A DNA stretch of 64,000 nucleotides from Dillenia suffruticosa. Its lineage: Eukaryota; Streptophyta; Magnoliopsida; Dilleniales; Dilleniaceae. The stretch lies in contig JAVTVX010000011.1 of the NCBI GenBank assembly GCA_033439265.1, positions 13,599,090 through 13,663,089 of the forward strand. The letters are read 5' to 3'. Made by a program: the position numbers and the translations under genes. Below the pieces are notes generated by a model that did no database searches, was not told where the DNA came from, and was given only the letters and a program-made list of their open reading frames with translations. This document shows, piece by piece, positions 9,426-20,166 of the stretch. Numbering within the stretch: position 1 is the stretch's first letter; each line of letters opens with the position of its first letter.

Positions 9426-11498
9426 GAAGTTATACTTTTCTTAAAAAATGTAAGGAGAGAGAGGGGGTTTACATTTTAAGAAATAAAATAAGAGGACAAT
9501 GAAGAATATCGCTAGTTAATTTCATCAAAATATTTAGATTGTGAAATAATAAATAGTGATTTAATTTTATGATATTCTCTTGACCTAAAATACTAAACCG
9601 TTGAAAAGAGATAAATAATTATAACCTAATTTAGATTCAAGAATTTTTGTATGTAAAAATTATTTATTGATTTATTTAAAAAACTTTCAAAATTAATGAC
9701 TCAAAATGTTAAAATAGAATTTGTTATAATAATAGCAATAATTATAGAATTTCTTATTTTAGTAGAAATAATTATGTCGATATACGATAGCCTTATTAGT
9801 CATAGTGATTGTTGTTATGTATGGTTTATATCGGGAGAATTAGATATGCACAACTTTTTGGTTTTGAACCGGCCAAAACCTTATAACCAGAATTGTGAAT
9901 ATAGTTCTGGTTCGACTCTAGAATCAAAATTTTTATGCTATTGATTTAGCTTCAGGCTCCTGAGTTTAGGGATTAAAATTAAATTAAAATTGAATTAAAA
10001 AAATAAAATCAAAATCAAGAATGGAATAAAAAGGAAATCATAAAAAATCATAAAATTTATAAAATGTATGAAAAAAATACAAAAAATATAAAAAATCATA
10101 AAAACCAAAATTGAATCAAAATCAAATTAAAATCTAAAATTATTTGGTTTTAGAATTATAATCGAATTGAAATCGAAATCGAAATTAAAATTATATTTTT
10201 TCTTTTTCTCGCCAAACCAGATGTTTTGAGTTGGATTCGATTCTAATTTGATTTTAAAATCTTAACATATTTATCGATAGTTACGCTTGATTGTGTGGTT
10301 ATAGATCCATAGAGCTCTTAACAAGAAAGAAAAAAAGTTTTGCTCACTATTCTCTCTTTCTTTAATCCTGCCTGTTTGGTATTTTGCCACGGCAGAGGTG
10401 GAATGCACGCGCGGAAAACAGGAGGCGGAATAGTAGCGTATAATGGGAAAGCGTGCCGTACCGGGAGTAGCAAAGCAAAAAATCAACAACATCGTCTTCC
10501 AACTTTTGATATCTTTTACCCTTCGGCTTCCATTTATAAGATATTTTACACTTGTCTTTTTCCGACAGCTCAATCTCCTGCATCACAACACACCATTCTT
10601 ACAGTGTGCCATCTTCTTATTGGGCAACTTTTCTGAAAGTCCATCGTTATCATTTCCTGTGGTAGTCCCATCTTCACACGAAAAAACCCAAATTAAATCC
10701 GACCCTCCGCATCCCGTTTGCGTTCGGAAAAGAGTAAAGTTTTTAATAAAAAATTTTAATTTTAATTTATATAATTTTATATTTTTATTAAAAATTATTA
10801 TTTTATTTAAAATATCACAAATAAAATAAAATTATTTAATACTTAGTCAATTATTTATTTATTTTTTCTCCAACCCTGTTATTTTCATCTAACTTTTTAA
10901 ATTAGAGAGTATCATTTATATGAAATCTTTTTTCTTTTTATTTTCTCACTATTTATTTACTTGTAAGAATCTCTCTCTCCCTTTTTTTTTCACTTATTTA
11001 TTTTTACTTGGGAGAAACTCCTCCTCCGAGTGCACCTCCTCCCTTCGTTCGTGTTTTCAATGAAAACGGCAAAATAGAAATCATCTTAGTATTCTAATAA
11101 CAAAAATGGCGCCTTAAAACCATTTTTATTATTTTAAAATAAAAGAAGTTTAATGTTTTATGTGGCAAATTATATTAAATTAAAGATGAACATTATTTTG
11201 ATATTACATAACAAAGATAAAAGATTAGGTTTACGAGTAAGCTGAAGTTTAATTCATGAAATACTAAATTATATTGTGTATAAATATTAGTTTGCACCAA
11301 AAAAAATATTTATATATTAGTAAAAATGTGATAAAAAAATCTGGATTTGAAAACTTTATTTATTTATTTATTTTTTGATTTATTTGGAAACTTTATTATA
11401 ACCCTAAAATCGAACATTCCGGTTAGGGTTTGTCAGACTTGATCTCAAAATGATCCAAATCTGATTGGGCTTAGGATGACCCAATCCATTTACCACCC
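9426..11498. other. AT-rich intergenic DNA
   Basis: 9960-10200 is low-complexity A-rich sequence built on aaaatc/aaaattg words. 10340-10720 is more balanced in composition and has short open frames on both strands, but none resembles a known protein. 11142-11291 resembles 13475-13620 (see there). Confidence 0.5.
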
Positions 11499-11509
11499 CT
11501 TCGTTAGAT

Positions 11510-11599
11510 TTTTTTTTTAATTACATAGAGAATTGAACCTGTGATCACCAGATTGGGAAAGAAGATTGTGATCACTAAATTATTTCTTTGGGGACAACT
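11510..11599 (-). mobile_element. Very short SINE-like element, copy B
   Basis: The minus strand reads agttgtccccaaagaaataa, tagtgatcacaatcttcttt, caatctggtgatcacaggtt and ends in an A run. The flanks cttcgttagat (11499-11509) and cttcgctagat (11600-11610) form an 11-bp target duplication with one mismatch. The ggttcaa word is like a Pol III box B. It is 90 bp including the tail and matches copies at 25355-25439 and 43411-43501. Confidence 0.7.
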
Positions 11600-11610
11600 C
11601 TTCGCTAGAT

Positions 11611-12737
11611 GATATAGCAAAAAGATCACTAAATCATATTGCACAGAAAATTCATTGCCTTGGCACTTGTGGTTTGATCCCCGTTAAAGTCTTGAATTGA
11701 CCAACGCCTTCTTGACAAATAATAAGAATATTATATTTTCTTTATTAAATTTTTAAATTTAAATCTTAAAAATAAAAAAAAAAATAATATCAAAGAGCTC
11801 ACTTCTTAATGGGTATAATAGTTAATTCGAATAGAATTAATTAGAATTACTAAATTGATTATTGAAAATCGATCTCATCAAACTCTTAAAAAAAAAGGTT
11901 TGAAGTCTTGAATCGGGCTTCCAAGAATCGGACCCTATTCAGGCTCTAGAATCGTTTTCTTACTTTAAGTGTATCTTGAAGGCAAACTTTCCGAGACAAA
12001 TTTAGTTATAATGCCTCAACCGATTATATAACCGAGAAGGCCCTCATTTACCCCAGGACAGTTATTTTTTAAAGGCTATCACCAAAACTGATTGTGCTTG
12101 TTAACCTAAAATGTGCCCATTTGTTGTGTCCTTTTGAATGAATAGTTTTTCTTATTGTAATCTTTCTTTTCTATAAATAAGGTTTTTCTTCGATGAAAAA
12201 ATTACTTTAAATTTTCGGACCATTAGCAATACGTTAAAAAAATCTCTTTCTGTTCTTGAGAAAAGTTTGAGGGTTTTGCTATTTTAAAATTCTGTTTCTG
12301 ACTTATATATCTTTAAGAAATTTGTCACAAATCCGACCAGTAACATAATAGGGGCATAAATTTTTTAAGAACAGTATTCATTTCACGTATGTCTATTCAT
12401 AATTCTGCACTTTCAAATTCCATTTTTTTTAGATATTTTCCAAACAAAATTTATGCTTAATTATGGGCATTCACTTCTCAAAGCAGTATCCGATTACAAC
12501 ACACATACACGACAAAGTTCCATTTTGTAGGTGTATCTATCATATATAATATATTATTATCACTTGCGAAGGGAAATTTGGAATTTAAAAAATGGAAATA
12601 TTTTTTTATATTTTTGTGTGAATCTAAAGTATTTTTATTCATTCTAATTAGCAGAATAGCCCTAATGGTAAGGTAATCAAATCTGACAACATAATTACTC
12701 TCTTTTGACAATCTTAAATGCATATTAATTTATATTT

Positions 12738-12772
<35 letters not shown>

Positions 12773-14542
12773 CATATTATAATATATTTTAACATAGAAG
12801 TTAGCATATGTCAACATGACAATATTATCTTGTGATACTTGTGAACATTATATTAATATAATCAATTATATGTGAATTTAATAACAAAATATCCAACTTC
12901 TTTAATCAAATTCTTAAATTTGAATTTTGAGGGGTGAAAAAATAGAATTTAGGAGAATTAGTCTCTAAATTAATTTTTATAATTATTTAGTTGAATTAGT
13001 TAAAATTTTGAATATTAAGAAACAAGTAAAAAAAAAAAAATAAAGTTGATACATGACAAATTTTGTCCTTCTATTGCAAATATGAATTGTCATCATAGGG
13101 TATGGTTTTTTTTTTTTTTTTTTTTTTATTTTTTTTATTTTATATATATATTATATCAATCAGTATTCGAAATTATATTTCGATTAATTTGATCCAAAAT
13201 TTATAGTGGTTTAGGGTTTACCCAACCGTTATGTTGCGCAATGTTTGGTAAATACCACCCGGTCATAATAGCCTTTCTTTTTTTTTTTCTTTTTATTTAC
13301 GTTTGCCACATTATAAATATAATCTTTTAAAGTAGAATTGCTGATTACATATGTTCTATGCAAATTGACCATTTTTTGAAAATAAAAGTAACTCTAATTC
13401 ATTAAAGTTTTTCCAGTTAAAGTTAATTTAAAGAAATATCAACAGAAATTAGTGTAATATATTATTTAAGTTAAAAGGGGCTTGATTTTTTATGCAATAA
13501 ATTATATTAATTCAAGATAAATACTTTTTTGATAATTTATATGACAAAATAATAGACTAGCCTTAGAAGTAACATACAATTTAATTCGTGAAGTAATAAA
13601 TTATACCATGTGTGGAATGATAAAATTAAAGTACTTAAATAAGATTATATTATTAAAGTGTATTGATCAAAATAAAAATATAAAATATTAGAAAAATTAG
13701 ACCTCAAACATGTTTAACCATAGATTTGAACACTTCAAGTAATTTCTAAACTTAAACTCAAAATGATGAGAGACCCGATTTACTAAGATTGAATTTAACA
13801 TAAATTAGAAGTGTTTACACATCGCCTTGTCTCATCTGAACTTGAATTGAATCCAAACTACAAACCACAAAGAAAATGAATTATTCTTATGTTGTTGATT
13901 GATTTGATGATGCCCAGCTGCTGCAGCTGTAAAGGTTTTCCGCACCTCCCCTTTATTCAAATCTTGAAGTATTGGGGTGATATTTAAGTTTGGTTGATTA
14001 AGCGGTTAGATATTGATATTTTTTAAATAAAATTTTAAATTTAAATTTTGTATTTAATAAAAATAGATATCGGAGGAGTTTTGTCTTTTAAAAGATTAAT
14101 TCATCTTAAATTAAATTTAAATAAATTTAATATAATTATCGAATATTGATAATTTATATAAAAAAAAAAAATAAATAAATAACACTCGTGAGAGATATAA
14201 GTATAGCCCGAGTTCTTCACCCAAAAAAAAAAAGTGTAGCCCGAGTTGTGATGGCTTTTGGGCCTCTTGGTTAACTGATTTTCTAAAGCAAATGTTGGGC
14301 CCATGGGCTTCTTCTTTCTAAATACTGAAAGATAGCGATTGTTTGGAAACTGATGCCCCCAGTTGGAGTTGGGTATGAGAACAACTATAGTTTCGTTCAA
14401 AGCCCTAAGCCACAACTTTCATTTTCTTTCTTAGTTATTCTATCATGACTCCCAAACTCCTCTTTTCTGCGATTTCTTCTACTAATGATCATCAAAGTCG
14501 TATTACTCCTTTAGTTTATTTTTGGGCCATTTAAAAGAATTA
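11611..14542. other. AT-rich intergenic DNA with dispersed repeat copies
   Basis: No gene is supported. 12741-12769 is a (TA)n tract. 13106-13128 is a T run followed by about 13135-13260, whose reverse complement ends like the 205-bp SINE tails (tcgaatactgattgatataa). 13475-13620 and 11142-11291 share words such as aaattatattaa(t/a)t and aagtttaattc(g/a)tgaa in the same order and are two copies of an unidentified dispersed repeat. Confidence 0.5.
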
Positions 14543-14552
14543 TTCATAATTA

Positions 14553-14761
14553 ATTAATTAATTAATTATTTTTTTGATATTATACCAATCGATATCCGGA
14601 ATCATATTTTGACTAGTCCGGTTCGGGACTGACAATGGCTTATTTAAGGGGGATACCCTCCTAATGTAATCTACTCCATATTCAAGTCGCAAGTCGAACT
14701 TATGACCTTAATTAGGGGATCTTGCACCATATCACACTAAATCAACTGATCGTTGATGTTT
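14553..14761 (-). mobile_element. tRNA-derived SINE, about 209 bp
   Basis: The exact 10-bp duplication ttcataatta lies at 14543-14552 and 14762-14771. On the minus strand the 5' part has tRNA-like boxes (tagtgtgatatggtgcaag, then aagttcgacttgc as box B). The 3' end is ccggatatcgattggtataa followed by an A-rich, attaatta-type tail. Length and 3' end resemble the SINE at 26134-26338. Confidence 0.8.
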
Positions 14762-14793
14762 TTCATAATTATGTAAGAGAAGGAAAGGACTAC

Positions 14794-15912
14794 CACTACT
14801 AAAAATTTAAGCATCAGCGACGAAAATTTTCGTAGCCGAAAATAAAAAATCCGATACTAAAGGGTATTAGCAACGGAATTTTTTCGTCTCTAAATCCGTC
14901 ATAAAATACCACCCTACTAATTTTACCGATAGAACACCAATTCGTCGCTGATATTAGTGACGGAAAAAAAATCCATTGCTAAAAATATCCGACAAAAAAT
15001 TCTGTTGTTGATTCTTGAGCCCTCATACACATGTTCAGCGATGGATTAATGACAAAAAAAAATCCATCGCTAAAAATATCCGATGAAAAATTCCATCGCT
15101 AATTCTTGAACCCTCATACCCATGCACGCGCTTTCACGTGCCCTCACTCTCTCGCATGCGCCTTGCCCACAGACCTACCCACCCCAGCCCCGCACCCGCC
15201 GGTGCCTGCCTATGTGTTGCCTCCTTTAATTTGCAAAAATTTCTTCAACGCTTTCGAGTGGATTCGAACTTGTGCATAGTTAAAACATTAACAATATCAC
15301 AACTATTATACCACAATACATCTATTCATAGTCTTTTTTTTATTTATTATTCTTTTCACAAAATTTGTTTAATAATAATAAAATAATAAAATAATAAATT
15401 ATTAGCATAAAATAAAATAATAAAAATTTTTAACAAAATAAAATACTTTTATTTTTCTTCAAAATAAAATAAAAAGAAAAAGAATTATTAAATAAAAAAT
15501 AAAAAATAAAAAAATAAAAAAATAAAAAAAAAATAAAAAAAAATAAAAAAATAAAAAAATCAATCGGTAATTTATCGGTAATCTGTCGCTAAAATTTCAG
15601 TCGATAATCCGTCACTGATGGTTTTACATATTTTTTTTTAAATTTTTTTTATCTTTCAGTACTACACCGACGGATTAGCGACAGAAATTTTCCTTCGGTA
15701 AAAATTTCGTCGGTAATCCGTCACTGATAAGTTTACAGAAATTTTTTTTTTAATATTTACCCCATTAGTGACAAATTAGCGACGAAAATTTTTCTATCAT
15801 TAATTCATCGCTAATCTCTTGATATTTAGTCCGACGTTAATTCGTCTTTATTATCGATGAATTTTTTTTCGTCGATAATTTTTTGTCACTGATAACGTGT
15901 TTTCTTGTAGTG
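14794..15912. mobile_element. Non-autonomous CACTA-type DNA element 1
   Basis: It starts cactactaaaaat and ends ttttcttgtagtg, the reverse complement of the CACTA terminus cactacaagaaaa. The 3-bp flanks are tac (14791-14793) and tac (15913-15915), the expected CACTA duplication. Subterminal repeats of the gacggattagcgac type fill both ends. No transposase is present. A GC-rich segment (15120-15210) and a tRNA-like segment (15245-15315) lie between the ends; 15470-15560 is A-rich. Confidence 0.88.
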
Positions 15913-15915
15913 TAC

Positions 15916-16017
15916 CAACAGATGGTCTAGTGGGAAGAATACTAGGTGTCTTAACTAAAATTTAGATTACTCAGAGTATAACTCTGAAACCGATTAGCCA
16001 AGTATTAAAAAAAAAAG
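15916..16017 (+). mobile_element. SINE-like element interrupted at its 5' end by CACTA element 1
   Basis: agatggtctagtgggaagaa resembles a Pol III box A region; an A run ends the segment at 16008-16017. The words gagaaggaaag (14777-14787) and gagaataaaag (16018-16028) would be its imperfect target duplication if CACTA element 1 (14794-15912) landed in its first bases. Its 3' half (taactaaaattyaga ... ccaagtattaaaa) recurs at about 17055-17155. Confidence 0.45.
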
Positions 16018-16238
16018 GAGAATAAAAGAGCTCGCCGAAGGCAGCATCTAGGAGACTTGCAAAATGTTTTCCTCTTCCATTGTTTTCGGGAGTCCTTAAC
16101 GAGAGTTGAGAGTTTTTTTAATAATTGGACAATAGTCTACCCCAACCCCTATTTAGCTATGCTATTTTGATAATAATAATAACTTTTGCAAAGTTTTAGG
16201 AGCAATTCTAATATTACCAACAAATGAGAAATTACTAA

Positions 16239-16698
16239 GTACCTGTTTGACAGTATTTTTTTCGACTTATCTTCTCCTTCTAAGGAGAAGTAAAAGTTAA
16301 TTTTTTTTAAAAAAAGTTAAAAGTTGTTTGATTTTTTTATTTTTGAAATAAAGTAGTTAATTTATTTTTTAGTTTTTTATTTTTAAAATAAAGTTAAAAG
16401 TTAAAAATTAATGGGTATATTTGAAATTTTGTATCATTTAAATAAGCATATTAATAGAATAAAAATAATTATGTGAGAATATAAATGAAACAAAAAAATA
16501 TAAATTTCTGAAAAAACTGGAGTATTAAAAAAAGAGAAGAAAAATCTCCTCCCAGGAGTTTTTTCTTAAAAGTTACTTTTTATTTTTTTTTCATGAAAAA
16601 AAACTCTTTTTTTAAAGAGTTTTTAAAAAATTTCGTTTAATAGGATTTCTTCTTATAAGGAGAAGAGAAACTGAAAAAAAGTTTTACCAAACGGGTAC
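16239..16698. mobile_element. Tourist/PIF-Harbinger-like MITE
   Basis: The ends are gtacctgtttgacagtattt and, in reverse complement, gtacccgtttggtaaaactt, continuing into ttctccttctaaggagaag / ttctccttataagaag. Flanking TAA is duplicated at 16236-16238 and 16699-16701. The inside is A/T-rich with no coding. Superfamily is judged from the 3-bp TAA duplication. Confidence 0.75.
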
Positions 16699-17160
16699 TA
16701 AATTAATGGAACTTGCCTCAAAAAGCTATTATTTTGATTTTTGATTATACCCTAATGACATGCTTCTGAGACATTTCATGTAACTCATTGAGAAGATATA
16801 CTAGTACTTTTAAATGCATCCCCGTACGGAAATGAGGTTCTATTCATTCCCAAGTTCAAGTATTTTACTCCTACCAAAATTGCTAATACCCTGCATTTTA
16901 CTTTTAACAAAGAAAAACTCTTAACCAAAGAAGAAGCTTCCAGCATCGCTGAAACCATTTGTTAGAGAACCTTTATAGAGGAGTCGCTACCCAAAACAGA
17001 TATGGTTCCAAAGCAAATAGGATTCATCAATGTTGGCCTAATAGGAATGATATTAATTTTTTTAACTAAAATTCAGATTTGAATTTCTGTTTTTATAGAA
17101 AGTAACTGAAATCAGTTAATCAGAATATGATTTTGAATATAAATTAATCAAGTAGTAAAA

Positions 17161-17776
17161 TATGGGAATAGAATTCCGTCTTCCATTTATCAACTAGTTT
17201 TTTGGGGTGCCATAGTTCCTATCAAATGCAACCTAAGTATACCATTGCTATGCGGAGCAATGGTACAAAGCTACAAAATCATTAGCCCTCGCTCTAATGA
17301 TCCTCAATTTGGTATACCATATTTTGGGTAACATAGCCGAAGATCATGGTGGGGGTATCTGTTTTTTACAAATAGGGAGGGCTTCATTAAATTTTCTAGT
17401 TGTCTGTCGCTCTCTCTGTTTTTTGGTATCAAGATTTGATTACCTTAATATCTAAAATTTCGATTCGATTAATCTAAATCGACCGCTACAGAGTTTATTT
17501 TGTGAGGGTGGGTCTACTAAAAAATGGAAATAGAATTCCATCTTCTATTTATCAACTAGTTTTTTGGGGTGCCATAGTTCCTATCAAATGCAACCTAAGT
17601 ATACCATTGCTATAGCGGAGCAATGGTACAAAGCTACAAAATCATTAGCCCTCGCTCTAATGATCCTCAATTTGGTATACCATATTTTGGGTAATATAGC
17701 CTAAGATCATGGTGGGGGTATCTTTTTTTACAATAGGGAGGGCTTCATTACATTTTCTAGTTGTCCGTCGCTCTCT
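17161..17776. repeat. Direct duplication of about 255 bp flanking a SINE tail
   Basis: 17161-17418 and 17523-17776 match along their lengths (tagaattcc(g/a)tctt..., caactagttttttggggtgc, ..., ttctagttgtc(t/c)gtcgctctct) at an offset of 362 bp. 17419-17522 between them is, on the minus strand, the 3' part of a SINE: ctgtagcggtcgatttagat ... gataccaaaaaa. The same words close the SINE at 26134-26338. Confidence 0.8.
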
Positions 17777-18285
17777 ATTTTATCAAGACTTCAGCCTAAG
17801 GGCAAATCCATTTCTAGCTTTGGAGATTGGGACCACACCAAATCTCATCCTCAACTTTACGCTCCTTTCACGCGATATTTGTTAAATTTTCGAACTAACC
17901 AAGCACACAGAGGTTTTTGCAAAGTGTGAACATTACTGATTCTCTCTTATATTTCACATACTATTCTCTCTCTCTCACTCCACATGTCTTCAAAAGCAAA
18001 AGGGCTTCTTTCCTGCACCATGTGGAAAAGGTTTACACACACGGGGGCCTACAACGATATATTGCTCTCTCTCTATGTGACATACTTCATATATAATGTT
18101 CTTCTTAGAATTATATTATCATTATTAAAGAGTCATCGAGCAAAACAAATTGATTTGTGGTTATTGAAAATAATTCGTTTATGTTGGACGTTGCATTTTG
18201 GAAGTAATGTATCATTAATCTCTTATGTCAAATGATTAATATGATAAAAGGTAGTTGAGAAAGTGCTTGAGGTTTTGATTGGTAT
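17777..18285. other. Noncoding, nothing recognised
   Basis: The open frame at 17984-18235 matches nothing I know. A short CT-rich stretch lies at 17940-17980. Confidence 0.4.
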
Positions 18286-19167
18286 CACTACAAGAAAATA
18301 GGATATCAGCGGCCGAAAAATATTTGTCAAAAATAACGAGAGATTAGCGACGGATTAATATCAGACGTTACAAAATAAAAAAAGTAAACATTACCGAGAG
18401 ATTAGCGACATATTAGAGAAGAAAATTAGCGATATAAATTTTCGTTACTAATCTATCGCTGATTTCAGAGAATAAAATTATCCGCGATGGATTAGCGACG
18501 AAAAATTTTTATTGCTAATCCATCGTTGATTTCAGATACTAAAACTATCAACGACTAAAACTATCAGCAATAGAATTTTTAGCGATGAAAAATTTTCGTC
18601 ACTAATCCGTCACTGATAGTTATTTTTTTTTAATTAACATTTTATATTTTATTTTATTTTATTATTTTATAATATTATTTTATATTTATTATTTTATAAT
18701 ATTTTAAATTAACATTTTTTTTATATTTTATTTTTTTATCGCCGATAGTTAATCTTTTTTTAATTAACATTTTATATTTTATTTTATTTTATTATTTTAT
18801 AATTATTATTTTATAATATTTTAAATTAACATTTTTTTATATTTTATTTTTAAAGAATAATATTATTTTATTTTTAAAAATATTTTATTATTTTATTTTA
18901 AGTTATCATTTTATAATTTAATTATTTTATAATAAATTAACATTTTATACTATTTAATTTTTTTTTAAAAAAATGTGAGAATAACATAACAAATAAAAAA
19001 AGGATCACATATGATGTTGTGGGGGTAGTGGTTGTCACAACTCAAACTCTCTTTGCATGCCCAGGTTCGAGTTTACATAAATTTCCGTCGCTAATACTTA
19101 TTAATGACGGAATTTTTATTATCAGTGACGTATATTTCTATCATTGATACTTTATTTTCTAACGGTG
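18286..19167. mobile_element. Non-autonomous CACTA-type DNA element 2
   Basis: It begins cactacaagaaaatagg and ends attttctaacggtg, an imperfect inverted copy. Flanks tat (18283-18285) and tat (19168-19170) give the 3-bp duplication. Subterminal repeats match element 1 (gattagcgacggattaat, cgtcactaatccgtcactga). It carries no transposase. 19013-19085 holds a tRNA-like segment also found, inverted, in element 1. Confidence 0.87.
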
Positions 19168-19980
19168 TATCAAGGGATTTTGTTTATGTACCCAAAGATT
19201 TAGATTAGATATCCAATAAATTATTTTTTTTTCTCAATTTATATTCTACATATTTTATTTTTTTCCATATATATATATATATATATGAGAGATTCAAATT
19301 CAAAATTTTTAAGAAAAAATGATGATGTAAATTGAATTATAACTTATTGATTTCTACATAATTTTACCATTTGAACTTGAGTGCTTATAAAATAATTAAA
19401 CTGACGAAAGACTATTGATTATACATTTTTGTGATTAAGCTACTAAAATTAAAGAGTCCGAGGAGGTAAAAACAACCACTCTCTTTTGCTAAAAGAAAAT
19501 AAAAACGTGAAAAAGAATCACACCGCAATGAGTAAAATCAGATATAAGAATTTCGATTTTTTACTCCTTTTTTGAGAGAGATTATGTAATTTACAGTGAT
19601 CACATTACGATTAGCAGGAAATGACATGCAATCATGAAAAGAAAAATTCCTAATTGGAAATGTCGTGATTCATAGTTATACACCCTTTTATGATTTTTTG
19701 GGGTATTTTCTACCAAAGATATGTTTTTAAGCTCGAAAGAAATTCATAATATTTTTTCATGAACCTGGGCACTTCTCTTTGGTATTTTTTTTCTTTTTTT
19801 TTTTAAATAAAGAAAAAAAGGACCGTTCAATATGAAAATCCATGAAAAGAAGGAATTTCTCTAATGATACTGAACTTTTTTTTTTTTCCATATGATCGGC
19901 TTAAACCAATACTTTCCAGAAAGATGAAAGCACAAAAAGTGAATATGCATTTAGACGACTTAGAAATATGGTTGGGTATG

Positions 19981-20102
19981 ACGTGTCTTGAATATCTCTT
20001 GTGTCTTCTTCCCCCGTGTTTGCTGGACTTTCCTTTGTTGACACCGAGTCTTCCCCTCCCCCACCACTTCACTATTTCCTCACCTTTTCACTCTCTATAT
20101 AA
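19981..20102 (+). promoter_or_regulatory. NCED6 core promoter: TATA box and ABRE-like word
   Basis: tatataa at 20096-20102 lies 65-71 bp before the chosen start codon, a usual plant TATA-to-start distance. acgtgtc at 19981-19987, about 110 bp farther up, has the ABRE core that bZIP ABA-response factors bind. The TATA call is well supported by position; the ABRE role is inference from one short word. Confidence 0.6.
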
Positions 20103-20166
20103 CCTTCTTCTTTCTTTCCCCCACCTCTTCACCCCCCTCTCTCTGTTTCTCGTTTTTGTTTCAAAC

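Noticed and set aside
10340-10829. Open frames in a balanced-composition patch
   Set aside because: No motif, no codon pattern and open frames on both strands at once.
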